Assembly: GCF_014334015.1 (NCBI RefSeq)
Contig: NZ_CP060488.1
Location: forward strand, 1,694,501 to 1,758,500
Reading direction: 5' to 3'
DNA: 64,000 nt
Source: Bacteroides sp. M10
Lineage (GTDB): Bacteria > Bacteroidota > Bacteroidia > Bacteroidales > Bacteroidaceae
Position 1 is the stretch's first letter; each line of letters opens with the position of its first letter. A program made the position numbers and the translations under genes. Positions 1 through 8,847 of this stretch are shown here, piece after piece. The notes beneath the pieces were generated by a model, which made no database searches, had not been told where the DNA came from, and worked only from the letters and a program-made list of their open reading frames with translations.

Positions 1-2429
1 GTAGCAAGAGTACTGATATTATAAAGTAATCCGCTTGTCTTTTGATAGTATCCGTCTACAGATAGCGTCAGTCGTCCGTTGAATAGCTCTGCGTTGATTC
101 CGACATTCACCTGATTAGCTTTCTCCCAGATAAGGTCCGCAGCATCTGCTCCGATTTTAAAACCGGATGAACCATTATAAGAATTTCCTCCCGAAGTTAC
201 TAATGACATAGCTGCCCAGTTACTGATGCCATCCATACTGCCAGTCTTGCCCCAACTGGCGCGTAACTTTAAGTCATTCAGAGGCGTACCTTTAGGGAAA
301 AATGGTTCGTTGATAATCCGCCACGCGAAAGAAGCAGAAGGAAATGTTCCATAACGTTTATCTTTTGAGAAACGTGAAGAACCGTCACGACGCATCGTTA
401 CATTTAAGATATAGCGATTATCCCAATTCAGGGCGACACGTCCGAAATAAGATTCGAGTGCATATGCATTATATCCGATACTACCTGCGTAGATATTAGA
501 ACCGGAATTTATCAGACCGAAGCTGGAAGAAGGATAAGCACCGTTTGCGTAATTATCACTATAAGCCCCAAAAGTTTCATAGTTATACTCTTCGTATGAA
601 TGACCAAGCATTGCTGAATAAGTCAGTTTATCCCAACTATTTTCATACGAAATTACGTTGTCTATAACATATCGGTAGCTTACATTTTTCTGTTCGCTAA
701 GTGCACCCCATCCTGCATTTTTTGAACGTGCGTCATGTTTCTCTGAAATTGTTTTCTTTTCTTCATCAAGAATACCGTATATGCTGAATGAGGGGGTGTA
801 CTTGAGTCCTTTGATAGGAGTAATATCAAAACTAAGGGCAGCTACTCCTTGTTTTTTATGTACAGTCCAGTCTTCTTCATTAATCAGCATAACAGGATTA
901 TGACGACATAATTCTGTTGACATCACTGTATAGCCTCCATCTTCCCGATAAGCTCCAATCCATGGTTGTTCTTCACGCGCAGTACGAATCACTTTCAAAC
1001 TGGTAGATGACTCTTCTACCTTATCAAAACGGCTGTAAGATCCCGTGAGGTTTAGATTCAGTTTAAACCATTTGTTCAGCTGATGAGTAAATTTTGCCCG
1101 TAGGTTGGTTTGCTGGAATCCGCTGGTGCGGATGATACCTTGTTGGTCGTTAAATCCCACAGAGGTGAAAAAGGTAGTTTTCTCATTACCTCCCGAGAGA
1201 TTGATAGATGCCGTAGTAGAGTGTGCTATATCACGTTGAATTAGTCCGAGCCAGTCTGTTTCGGTAATCCGGTCGGGGATAAAGAATGATTTTGTGTCCT
1301 TTTTCTGCACATTCCAATTATCTACGGCTGCTTGCATAGTACGAGCATATTCTGCTACATTTGCCATTGGTATATCGTTGGCAATCCATCCAAGGCTGTG
1401 GCGTACACTGGCATTTACGCGTGTTTTACTGTTGGTGTTCCCCGATTTTGTGGTGATGATGACAACACCGTTGTTAGCTCGCGAACCATAGATGGCAGCA
1501 GCTGAAGCATCTTTCAATACGTCCATGCGTTCGATGTCGTTGGGGTTTAGCATAGGCATTGATTCACTGGGAACTCCATCGACCACATACAATGGGGTGC
1601 TGTTACCTGTGATGGATGCAATACCACGTACCCGTACACTCGGTTGTTCACCGGGGGTACCGCTGGCAGAGGCTACATTTACACCAGGAGTACGACCTTG
1701 CAGCATCTTAGCTACATTGTAGTCACTGCCTTGATCCAGATCATCCACTTTCAGGCTACTGATAGAAGTGGTTACTAGTTTTTCGGACTGGGAGCCATAG
1801 CCGACTACAACTACCTCATTTAATGCAATGCTGCTTTCTTTCAAATATATTTTCAGATTGTTTTTATTGCCAGCTTTCACTTGTTGTGAGTCAAATCCAA
1901 TATAAGATACTGTTAGTGGTTGGTTAGGATCTGCTACAATGGTAAAGTTTCCGTTAATATCTGTAATGACTCCGGTTCCTTTTCCTTGCATGACATTGGC
2001 GCCAATAATAGGAATTCCACTTTCATCTAGTACGGTTCCTTTAATCGCTCTCCTTTCATTACTTCTTTGTTCTGTCTCCTGTTTTACCAATACGATGGTG
2101 TTGTTAGTAAATGAATAGGATATATTCAGAGGAGTAAATACTTGTGAGAGCACTTCGCTGATAGGCTTCTTTGTGCAGCTAATTGTAACTTTAGTCTGAT
2201 CGTTAAGAACATGATTCCGGTATACAAAAGTATATCTCGTTTGCTGTTCTACTTGCTTCATGAAAGTTTTTACCGTGCCATTTTTGATATTAATGGACAC
2301 ATTTCCTTCTTGGGCAAACACTCCCGAAGGGAATAAAATTATAGCAGCGGATAAAATGGTAAAGTTTCTAAAAATAAGGCTGTTCCGCAGTTTCCTTCTC
2401 AATAAAAATGTTAACTTTGTGATATTCAT
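1..2429 (-). CDS. SusC-like TonB-dependent receptor with STN domain (3' end outside window)
   Basis: Outer-membrane receptor of the SusC/RagA family; about 809 codons are visible and the C-terminal barrel continues past base 1. The start at 2429 is followed by a signal peptide ending near FPSGVFAQ. An STN domain follows (about residues 45-110, starting VSINIKNGTVKTFMKQVEQQ), then a CarboxypepD_reg-like domain (KGTVLDESGIPIIGANV), the SusC box LNEVVVVGYGSQ, and a plug domain with NPNDIERMDVLKDASAAAIY. STN domains pass ligand occupancy to a FecR-type anti-sigma factor, which fits the FecR and ECF genes directly upstream on the same strand. Expected role: energised import of an oligosaccharide or other nutrient plus autoinduction. 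The partner SusD should lie outside the window. The substrate cannot be told from this fragment. Confidence 0.93.
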   Translation of the reverse strand, partial: MNITKLTFLLRRKLRNSLIFRNFTILSAAIILFPSGVFAQEGNVSINIKNGTVKTFMKQVEQQTRYTFVYRNHVLNDQTKVTISCTKKPISEVLSQVFTPLNISYSFTNNTIVLVKQETEQRSNERRAIKGTVLDESGIPIIGANVMQGKGTGVITDINGNFTIVADPNQPLTVSYIGFDSQQVKAGNKNNLKIYLKESSIALNEVVVVGYGSQSEKLVTTSISSLKVDDLDQGSDYNVAKMLQGRTPGVNVASASGTPGEQPSVRVRGIASITGNSTPLYVVDGVPSESMPMLNPNDIERMDVLKDASAAAIYGSRANNGVVIITTKSGNTNSKTRVNASVRHSLGWIANDIPMANVAEYARTMQAAVDNWNVQKKDTKSFFIPDRITETDWLGLIQRDIAHSTTASINLSGGNEKTTFFTSVGFNDQQGIIRTSGFQQTNLRAKFTHQLNKWFKLNLNLTGSYSRFDKVEESSTSLKVIRTAREEQPWIGAYREDGGYTVMSTELCRHNPVMLINEEDWTVHKKQGVAALSFDITPIKGLKYTPSFSIYGILDEEKKTISEKHDARSKNAGWGALSEQKNVSYRYVIDNVISYENSWDKLTYSAMLGHSYEEYNYETFGAYSDNYANGAYPSSSFGLINSGSNIYAGSIGYNAYALESYFGRVALNWDNRYILNVTMRRDGSSRFSKDKRYGTFPSASFAWRIINEPFFPKGTPLNDLKLRASWGKTGSMDGISNWAAMSLVTSGGNSYNGSSGFKIGADAADLIWEKANQVNVGINAELFNGRLTLSVDGYYQKTSGLLYNISTLA

Positions 2430-2471
2430 AGTTGATAATGTTTTGATGTATAAAATTTTATCGACTTCCAT

Positions 2472-2503
2472 ACAACCAAAGGATTGGGCGATTCTTTGGT
2501 TGT
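2472..2503 (-). terminator. Hairpin between fecR-like gene and susC
   Basis: A 10-bp perfect inverted repeat (ACAACCAAAG at 2472-2481, CTTTGGTTGT at 2494-2503, 12-nt loop) lies between the FecR stop and the SusC start. On the plus strand it is followed by a T-rich run, on the minus strand by mixed sequence. It could be a partial attenuator between the regulator and the receptor, or an mRNA processing or stability element. The structure is seen; the function is inferred. Confidence 0.4.
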
Positions 2504-2555
2504 TCTTTTTTGATTTTAACTACTGTGTGTTTTCCATACGCTCCTTTCTTTTAAA

Positions 2556-3497
2556 TTAGTAAATAGTAATTATATCTTTATATATCTCGTACTTAAACCC
2601 GTATTGTATGCTTAAGGATCTTATGACATTCTGTATACTTTCGTTTCGGAAAGATCCTGATAGTAAATCTTGTGCGATTTGCTTATGATGTAATCTGATT
2701 TCCACCCCATACCATCGTTCTATCTGGGCTATTACATCAATTAATGGTGTGGATTCAAAGATGAGGTAATTATCTCTCCATCCGGCTTCAACATGGGCAT
2801 CCGCTTTGCTTATTCGTAGTGTTCTGTCCATAGCGGAATAGGTTGCCTTTTGTCCAGGTGAAAGCGTATATTCATGGGGAAGTGAACCACCTGATATTCT
2901 GATTCGTCCGCTAAGTAAAGATGTTTCTACAATGTCTTTTTTATAGGTCTTTACATTGAATGAAGTTCCTACTACTTCAATTTGCAGATCGTTGATTATT
3001 ACCTTGAATGGGCAATCGGGATTCTTGGCAACATCGAAAAAGGCTTCTCCTGAGAGTTTGACAAGGCGTTGATTGGAATTGTTTACATCATATTCTAGGT
3101 TTGTAGCCGCATTTAGTTGTACAAATGTACCATCAGGGAGAGCCATTTCTGCTTTACTGCCAGCTTTAACTGTTACAGCAACCATTTGACTTTCCGGGTT
3201 ATTCATCCATGTATAAAGTCCAAAAGAGGATGATAGGATGATAGCGATAATGGCAGCATATTTCATATATTGCAACCAACGGCGTCTCCAGATGATTTGT
3301 TGTAGTTCCTTTCGAATTTGCTTTTTCATCATAGGAGGCATCTTTATCTCTACTGTGTCGTTTTCCATATCTATCATGGTATTCCATAACTCTTCGTCAG
3401 GTATGTTATTGAGTTCATTTCTGAACTTTCCAATATCGGAAGAGGTGATTCCTTTTTCGATGTACTGGCAATATAACTTTTTAAATTGTGGACTCAT
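2556..3497 (-). CDS. FecR-family anti-sigma factor
   Basis: Inner-membrane regulator that holds or activates its cognate ECF sigma factor in answer to the STN domain of the neighbouring SusC. The N-terminal cytoplasmic part (about residues 1-70) starts MSPQFKKLYCQYIEKG. One membrane segment follows (YAAIIAIILSSSFGLYTW, about residues 77-95). The periplasmic FecR domain contains VKAGSKAEMALPDGTFVQLN, and the C-terminal DUF4974-like domain contains FESTPLIDVIAQIERWYGVE. An upstream in-frame Met at 3533 would add 12 residues (MYLRITYRNTNN); I prefer 3497 because the family usually starts near MSPQF. It lies between the sigma gene (150 bp upstream) and susC, the standard order for this system. 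Length is normal for the family (about 313 aa). Confidence 0.92.
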   Translation of the reverse strand: MSPQFKKLYCQYIEKGITSSDIGKFRNELNNIPDEELWNTMIDMENDTVEIKMPPMMKKQIRKELQQIIWRRRWLQYMKYAAIIAIILSSSFGLYTWMNNPESQMVAVTVKAGSKAEMALPDGTFVQLNAATNLEYDVNNSNQRLVKLSGEAFFDVAKNPDCPFKVIINDLQIEVVGTSFNVKTYKKDIVETSLLSGRIRISGGSLPHEYTLSPGQKATYSAMDRTLRISKADAHVEAGWRDNYLIFESTPLIDVIAQIERWYGVEIRLHHKQIAQDLLSGSFRNESIQNVIRSLSIQYGFKYEIYKDIITIY

Positions 3498-3646
3498 ATT
3501 ATTGGTGTTTCTATAGGTTATACGTAAATACATAAAGGGAGTACTAGACTTTTTTTATGTTGTATAGCATAGAAAAAGTTAGGAATAATAGGTGTTTGTA
3601 AAGTTGTGTGAAGTTTTAATTATTCCTACTGAAAGTGTTATTCTTG

Positions 3647-4213
3647 TTACAGGAAGAAAATAAAGAGAATATTATATTTCATCATTTCGCTGCGAAGAAT
3701 CTTCAGGGCAGAAGTCAGATAGTTTTTCACCGTTTGTTCGGAGAGATCCAGTTGTTCGGCTATTTGCTTGATGGGGATATGTTTCTCCCTGCTTAATTCA
3801 TAAATCTCATGTTCCCGTTGTGACAGTACTTTTTTCGATTGTTGGAGTTGTTGCAGGAATTCGTCGTACAATAAGATATCTTCCGGCGATACGTCAGTTG
3901 CCTGGTTCTCGCAGTACTCCATAAAATCCTCGAATTGCAGTTCGTTGACCTGTTTGCGGAAATAATCAATGACCTGATGTTTGGCGATGGTGAAGATGAA
4001 AGCCTGCAGATTGCCGAAGCTATTCAACTGGCTACGGTTGTCCCACAGGCGTAAAAAGGTATCCTGAACAATGTCCTGTGTCAGGGAACGATTTTTTAGT
4101 TGTTTAAGAACAAAGCTGTAAAGTCGGTCGGCATAGGCTTCATAAATCTGTGTAAAAGCCTGGTAGGAGCCGTTGCGTAGTTCTTTTATGCACTGTATTT
4201 CGTTTATTTTCAT
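3647..4213 (-). CDS. ECF RNA polymerase sigma factor (sigma-70 family)
   Basis: 188-aa extracytoplasmic-function sigma factor, expected to transcribe the susC operon when released by the FecR-like protein. Region 2 spans about residues 20-85 (DIVQDTFLRLWDNRSQL, then AFIFTIAKHQVIDYFRK). Region 4 is at about 125-170 (LSQREHEIYELS, then IKQIAEQLDLSEQTVKNYL), a helix-turn-helix that reads the -35 element. Region 3 is absent, as usual for ECF factors. Gene order sigma, FecR, SusC with STN matches Bacteroides trans-envelope signalling. A good housekeeping-type promoter lies 27-59 bp upstream, so the sigma gene itself is probably expressed at a basal level. Confidence 0.94.
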   Translation of the reverse strand: MKINEIQCIKELRNGSYQAFTQIYEAYADRLYSFVLKQLKNRSLTQDIVQDTFLRLWDNRSQLNSFGNLQAFIFTIAKHQVIDYFRKQVNELQFEDFMEYCENQATDVSPEDILLYDEFLQQLQQSKKVLSQREHEIYELSREKHIPIKQIAEQLDLSEQTVKNYLTSALKILRSEMMKYNILFIFFL

Positions 4214-4239
4214 GCTTCCTGTATAGATGTAGGCGCAGA

Positions 4240-4272
4240 CAAATGTACTGAAATAATTTAAAAATCAACAAA
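4240..4272 (-). promoter_or_regulatory. Bacteroides-type promoter for ECF sigma gene
   Basis: On the minus strand TTTG (4269-4272) is followed after 21 nt by TACATTTG (4240-4247), a full match to the Bacteroides -33 TTTG / -7 TAnnTTTG consensus. The start codon is 27 nt downstream of the -7 box, giving a short leader. Confidence 0.6.
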
Positions 4273-4375
4273 TCTATGCGGATAAATAAAAAGGAAGCGG
4301 TATCAGTGGTTGGCAGAAGCGTTTTCATTTTGCAATTGCATTACATTTATAGATGAAGTTTTATGGTACCCCCTC

Positions 4376-4406
4376 TTGCTTTTCGCCTCTTAATTTTGTA
4401 CCTTTA
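4376..4406 (+). promoter_or_regulatory. Probable promoter of the HU-like gene
   Basis: TTG at 4376-4378 and TACCTTTA at 4399-4406 (7 of 8 to TAnnTTTG), preceded by TTTTG. The same TTTTGTAyCTTTA core recurs at the promoters of the insertion sequences in this window. A transcript starting about 7 nt downstream would begin at the first unit of the 22-bp array, so the array would form the whole 5' leader of about 200 nt. Confidence 0.45.
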
Positions 4407-4412
4407 CAGATT

Positions 4413-4610
4413 TTCCTCCTTTCACTAAGGGGATGTCACGCTATAGAGTGACATTTATCACTTTATAAGATGCCATTTGTCCTTCTATAAAGTGATAATG
4501 GTCACCTTGCAAGGTGACGACTTCCCGACTGCACAAAAATACATTAATCTCTGCACTGAAAATCCTTAATCTCTGCACTGAAAGTTCTTAATCATAGTTA
4601 GAAAAGAAAG
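4413..4610 (+). repeat. 22-bp periodic dyad array in the leader of the HU-like gene
   Basis: Covers most of the 397-bp gap 4214-4610. From 4435 the sequence falls into 22-bp units starting at 4435, 4457, 4479, 4501, 4523, 4545, 4567 and 4589; the last ends one base before the ATG at 4611. Units 4435 and 4501 are dyads GTCAC-N8-GTGAC (the latter is the perfect palindrome GTCACCTTGCAAGGTGAC). Units 4457 and 4479 together form a larger dyad with 13-bp arms (4455-4467, 4486-4498). Units 4545 and 4567 share 18 bases from TTAATCTCTGCA onward (4544-4561, 4566-4583). Unit 4413 is only weakly related. The phase is seen directly; an operator or RNA-leader role is inferred. Confidence 0.8.
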
Positions 4611-5231
4611 ATGGCTTATTACAATTTAAAGAAGAAACCGTCCCTCACCACGAAAGAGGGCGAGACTGAAACGATGTATGCCGACATTGTTTATAGCGGA
4701 ACGATTACGGCAAAGCAGCTTATTCGGGCAGTAGCCAAGAGAACCGGATTCAAGGAGGGGATGATAGAAGGGATCCTTTCCGAGTTGCGGGACGAAACAC
4801 TCGACTATCTGGGCGAGGGATTCCGGGTAGAACTGGGAGAGTTTGGATTCTTCTCCGCCAAGGTGACATCTCGTTTGGTGGAGGACAAGAAAGACTTGCG
4901 TTCCAACTCCGTTTCTTTCAACGGGGTGAACTTCCGTGCTTCTAAGGAATTCCGGACAGGCGTCCGGGGTGATCTGGAGCGTAGAAAATACATAGACTTT
5001 AATACCTCAAGAGAGTGTGACAGCGAAAAACTGAAACAGATTGTACTGCAATATATCCGGCAACATGGGTTTATTACAAGAACAACGTACACCCAACTCA
5101 CAGGGCGGCTGAAGAATACCGCGCTCGCTGACCTCAAATCCTTTGCTGCCGAGGGTATTATCAAGAGGGAGGGACGGGGCAATCAGATGCACTTCATTGC
5201 ACCGCCACCCAAGGGGCCGGACGGCGAGTAG
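4611..5231 (+). CDS. HU-family DNA-binding protein with C-terminal winged-helix-like extension
   Basis: 206-aa protein. The N-terminal about 130 residues match the Bacteroidetes HU-like family: MAYYNLKKKP, ADIVYSGTITAKQLIRAVAK, a helical dimerisation part around LIRAVAKRTGFKEGMIEGIL, then beta-strands GFRVELGEFGFFSAKV and the DNA-binding arm region NGVNFRASKEFRTGVRGDL. The C-terminal 65 residues (QIVLQYIRQHGFITRTTYTQ ... EGIIKREGRGNQMHFI) look like a winged helix and are an extension relative to plain HU. It probably bends or bridges DNA. Its entire leader is a 22-bp phased dyad array, so autoregulation by cooperative binding is a reasonable idea. No partner gene is obvious nearby. Confidence 0.88.
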   Translation: MAYYNLKKKPSLTTKEGETETMYADIVYSGTITAKQLIRAVAKRTGFKEGMIEGILSELRDETLDYLGEGFRVELGEFGFFSAKVTSRLVEDKKDLRSNSVSFNGVNFRASKEFRTGVRGDLERRKYIDFNTSRECDSEKLKQIVLQYIRQHGFITRTTYTQLTGRLKNTALADLKSFAAEGIIKREGRGNQMHFIAPPPKGPDGE

Positions 5232-5398
5232 TGAACTCTGAATGTACCTGTTTAACTTGCGTTCGCGTGTCTAAAACGTACTGTAATCATTCATCTTTAA
5301 ATGATATTATGGCTGGAAATTTGTATCTTAGCGCCCATGTTGGGTTACTAATCCGGTAACCATATATGTTTGTATAATACTTCTAAAATAAAAAAACG

Positions 5399-6283
5399 AT
5401 GTTTCAGAAACTTGTAGCTATAGAACCGGTCAGCCTGGTTCCGTCGGCCGAAAAAGCATTGTATTCATTTGCCGGTCAGGTGGTGATGTATCCTGATATA
5501 CCCGCAAATGATGATGAAATAATTGCCCGTATCGGAGATGCTGATGCAGTGCTTTTGAGTTATACCTCCCGTATCAACCGGTATGTACTCGAATGTTGTC
5601 CGAATGTGAAATACATTGGAATGTGTTGTTCACTCTATTCTCCCGAAAGTGCCAATGTCGATATTCGTTATGCCAATGAACGAGGTATCACGGTAACAGG
5701 TATCCGGGATTATGGTGACGAAGGAGTGGTGGAATATGTAGTCAGTGAGTTGGTGCGCTGTTTGCACGGCTTTGGACAGGAACCGTGGGAAGAATTGCCT
5801 CGTGAGATCACCGGATTGAAAGTCGGAATAATCGGACTGGGTAAGTCTGGCGGCATGATAGCGGACGCCTTGAAGTTCTTTGGTGCTGATATTTCATATT
5901 ATGCCCGCAGTGAGAAAGAAGCGGCTACTGCCAAAGGATATCGCTTTTTGCCATTGAGGGAACTCCTAGCAGAGAGTGAAGTCATTTGCTGCTGCCTTAA
6001 TAAAAATACGGTTTTACTGCACGAAGAGGAATTTAAGCAGATGGGTAACCGGAAGATCTTATTCAATACCGGTTTGTCACCGGCATGGGATGAGGCTGCT
6101 TTTACTGAATGGCTGGAAGGTGATAACCTTTGTTTTTGTGACACGATAGGCGCGTTGGGGGGTGAACAGCTTCTCAATCATCCGCATGTACGTTGTATGC
6201 AGGTGTCTACTGGCCGCACGCGTCAGGCGTTTGACCGCCTGAGCGCAAAAGTACTGGCCAATCTGTCAGAATACAATGGGTGA
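5399..6283 (+). CDS. D-isomer-specific 2-hydroxyacid dehydrogenase-like protein
   Basis: 294-aa NAD-binding protein. The N-terminal part (1-110) resembles the substrate-binding domain (ADAVLLSYTSRINRYVLECC, PNVKYIGMCCSLYS). The Rossmann fold follows at about 143-165 (GLKVGIIGLGKSGGMIADAL). The nicotinamide-side segment reads FNTGLSPAWDEAAFTEWL where active family members normally have N-T-A-R-G, so the catalytic Arg is not evident. The usual catalytic His near the C-terminus is also missing (QVSTGRTRQAF). It is shorter than typical enzymes (about 310-330 aa). It may therefore bind a nucleotide without classical dehydrogenase chemistry. The 3' end overlaps the convergent gene at 6266 by 18 bp. 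The gap 5232-5398 holds a small hairpin (GGTTAC 5343-5348, GTAACC 5356-5361). Confidence 0.8.
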   Translation: MFQKLVAIEPVSLVPSAEKALYSFAGQVVMYPDIPANDDEIIARIGDADAVLLSYTSRINRYVLECCPNVKYIGMCCSLYSPESANVDIRYANERGITVTGIRDYGDEGVVEYVVSELVRCLHGFGQEPWEELPREITGLKVGIIGLGKSGGMIADALKFFGADISYYARSEKEAATAKGYRFLPLRELLAESEVICCCLNKNTVLLHEEEFKQMGNRKILFNTGLSPAWDEAAFTEWLEGDNLCFCDTIGALGGEQLLNHPHVRCMQVSTGRTRQAFDRLSAKVLANLSEYNG

Positions 6284-7054
6284 AGCGATATTAATCAGGG
6301 TGCTCACTACTGACCACCCTGCAATATCCGATGTAGCACTATAAATGTCTACTACGGCATGCACCTGGTCATTTTTGATTTCTACTCTTTGCGTATCTCC
6401 CATAAATCCGGGAGTAGACTGTATGGATACCTGCATATTCTCCGGACCGACAGAAGCCCGTGAGGCGGCAACTGTAACATTCACTTTGGTTGGAAAGAGG
6501 CGAATCGCTTCCGCAGCACTGCCGGAGAAAACGGTACGCTGCTCCGTTTGCAAAGAATCATCATAAACGGGAGTTCCTTTGAGTGCGTTAGGACCTTTTT
6601 CATTGAAGAAGCGAGCCGTCGTATTTCCCATCAGGGAGGCAGTTCTTAAAACATCGAATCCACCGGTAGCTCCGGATGCGATATAGACCCGTGTACCATT
6701 TGCCTTGGCGGTTTCTGTCACTTCCCGGTAGAATGCCTCATCTGCCAAAGCACCGATAGACAAAGTAACGACAGACGTTCCGTTTCTCAATGCCGGCAAA
6801 GCCAATTCTCGCATGGCGGCAGGAGAGGCCGATTCTACCAGATAATCAGGTTTTAATGCCAATAACTCTTCCAATGTGGCGCAAGCAATGCAAGGCTTGC
6901 CATGTTGCTGCATTTTATTTACGATGTGTGCTGCTTTTGATGCCGTACGCGAATAGACACCTACCAGATGATAATCTGCTAATAAGCCATTGACAACTGC
7001 ATCCGCAACGATTTCTGCAAGTCGTCCACATCCTACAATGACTAATTTTTTCAT
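6266..7054 (-). CDS. nadX: Aspartate dehydrogenase-like protein (NadX/DUF108 family)
   Basis: 262-aa protein of the L-aspartate dehydrogenase family, which oxidises aspartate to iminoaspartate with NAD(P), a possible entry to NAD synthesis. The N-terminal Rossmann motif is KKLVIVGCGRLAEIVADAV, followed by ALKPDYLVESASPAAMRELA. The family core VASGA-type segment appears as VYIASGATGGFDVL (about 128-141). The C-terminal catalytic-side region reads FPTKVNVTVAASRASVGPEN, then STPGFMGDTQRVEIKNDQVH. Length is normal. It converges on the hydroxyacid-dehydrogenase-like gene with an 18-bp overlap of the 3' ends. The true substrate is not proven; the name is by family. Confidence 0.82.
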   Translation of the reverse strand: MKKLVIVGCGRLAEIVADAVVNGLLADYHLVGVYSRTASKAAHIVNKMQQHGKPCIACATLEELLALKPDYLVESASPAAMRELALPALRNGTSVVTLSIGALADEAFYREVTETAKANGTRVYIASGATGGFDVLRTASLMGNTTARFFNEKGPNALKGTPVYDDSLQTEQRTVFSGSAAEAIRLFPTKVNVTVAASRASVGPENMQVSIQSTPGFMGDTQRVEIKNDQVHAVVDIYSATSDIAGWSVVSTLINIASPIVF

Positions 7055-7102
7055 GCAACAAAGATAATACTTTTATTGGTAAGAGCTTCGGCCGGTCTGT
7101 AA

Positions 7103-8463
7103 TTACTGGAGGTCTGACAGGATATCCTCGTAACTGATGGCAGACTTCTCATTCAACAGGCGTGTATGCTCTGCGACGAAAGTGTCATAACACCTTTTGG
7201 ATGCTCCCTTCTGTCCCATCCGGAATAATATCTGGCACTTGATGCGTATCGCTTCTTCATCAAGCGTATCATTAAGCAGCAGGACGTCTGCTATCTGCAA
7301 TATGAGCTTGTTGTTTCCTTTCACATCAGAGGTTTCCAACATTCTAAGCATGAAAGTAGTGACCTGTTTGGTATATTCGTCTTTGAAAGAGTCGAGCCAT
7401 TCTGCACTGATGGTAGGTGTGAGTGTTCCTCCCGCAGCGAGTTTCAGAATACGCTGTAAGGTAGCGATGTCCACCGTTGCTTTGTCCGGTACTTCCTGCA
7501 GGATTTTGTTGATCTCATGATAGTCACAGGTAATGTCGTCACCTATGCTAATAGACCAGTAGCCACCTTTATAATTAATGGCTATGTCCCCTGTTCTTTC
7601 AAGAATAAGCCGTAGTTTCCTGATATTCACATTCCGGGTGTTGGAAGCATCCGCTTTGTTCATTCCCAGCCAGAAAGTCTCGTCCAATTCCTGCGAAGTC
7701 ACTTTTCTGCCTTTTGCAATACTGTTTAGCAGGATATATAGAAACACCTGTTTGATGATGGGCGTAAATTCCTGCGTGATATCATTTCCCTCCTTATCGA
7801 ACACCTGAAAATCTCCGAGAAGATGGATGGTGGATATACGTGGCTTTTTATCCTGTAATTTGGTTGTGACGGGCTGTTCCTCTGCCTTTGCGGAATTGTC
7901 TACCCTCCCTTCTTCCAAAGTACCTGCTGTCGCAGGAGATGTTTTTCTCTTCAACCGTTTCCGGTAGCTGATGGTAACGCCTATTATAATAAGGAGAACC
8001 ACGACCGATAATACGATGTATTTCATAAGCTCCTTATCCCCTCCGGCAGGTATCTGCTCTATGTCCGAAGCCTTGAGTGGAGGAAATGCAAGCGAATAGA
8101 TTTCGACACTATAATCGTTACCCGGTTCTTTCTTCTCAAGGAAGACACCGTAAAGTGTCGATGTCTGTTCCACATAAATCAAATCGCAGAAAGATTCCGT
8201 ATCAAGGAAGTTGTAAGGGATGGAGTCCCCCAGCGTTTCAAACGTTCCATTTTTCCAGTCGATAACGCTTAGGATGGCTGTGGAGTGAAACTTGCTGTTA
8301 TTGTATGCTATCGTGTATGCCTTATGTTCCTCTTTCCGGAGCACCATGGAGTTACTGAACACAAGAGGAGTGGGGCCGACGGAGAACTGCCCGATCATCT
8401 TGCTCGTCATGTCTTTATAGTTGATTTCGAGGATATCATAGTGACGATGTATATTGTATTGTA
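7103..8463 (-). pseudogene. N-terminally truncated membrane-anchored transcriptional regulator (SARP/BTAD-like C-terminus)
   Basis: The remaining about 450 codons show the last blades of what looks like a periplasmic beta-propeller (SNSMVLRKEEHKAYTIAYNN, ILSVIDWKNGTFETLGD). Then comes one membrane helix (YIVLSVVVLLIIIGVTISY) with a basic cytoplasmic anchor, and a cytoplasmic OmpR-like winged helix with BTAD-like helical repeats (LGDFQVFDKEGNDITQEF, KVTSQELDETFWLGMN, TRNVNIRKLRLILERTGD). Such proteins sense a periplasmic signal and act on DNA directly. The 5' end has no native start: upstream of about 8463 the frame runs into antisense GH16-like sequence. The signal peptide and most of the propeller are lost, so it is probably non-functional. 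The exact breakpoint is uncertain by about 20 bp. Confidence 0.78.
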
Positions 8464-8847
8464 AGCCATTTCTGGGGACAGAAGAATCCCGACGGAACGC
8501 CGGTGAAGGAATACGATACACGCACCCCTATGACTCAACTGGGAGGCAAATCCAATTGGACGGAAACATTCCATACCTATGGAGTATACGTAGGATTGGA
8601 AGAAACGGTTTATTATATGGATAATATCGAAGTGCTGCGTCATCCCACGAATGCTGCTTCATGCGAGAAACCATTCTTTTTCTTAGCCAACTTGTCCATC
8701 GGAGGAAACGGATGGCCGATAGATCTGGAGCGTTATGGCAATGGTTCGGATATGTACATTGATTATATCCGTGTATATGCGGAGAAACCTCTTGACTATA
8801 AAGTTCCCGAAGAAGCTATCAGAAAATACCATGAAAGAGTGAAATGA
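8464..8847 (+). pseudogene. C-terminal fragment of a GH16-like glycoside hydrolase
   Basis: In-frame sequence runs from about SHFWGQKNPDGTPVKEY through TFHTYGVYVGLEETVYYMD and NLSIGGNGWPIDLE to YIDYIRVYAEKP and the stop. This is the C-terminal half of a concanavalin-like GH16 fold (family signature near the end: DYIRVY). The catalytic E-x-D-x-x-E strand and the signal peptide are absent, so the enzyme cannot be active. The left edge abuts the truncated regulator on the opposite strand, so both genes lost their 5' ends together. The last 4 bases overlap the next start (ATGA), showing they were one operon. Confidence 0.75.

Noticed and set aside
4435..4610. CRISPR array
   Set aside because: Units are contiguous at 22 bp with no unique spacers between them, are only partly alike, and no cas genes are present.
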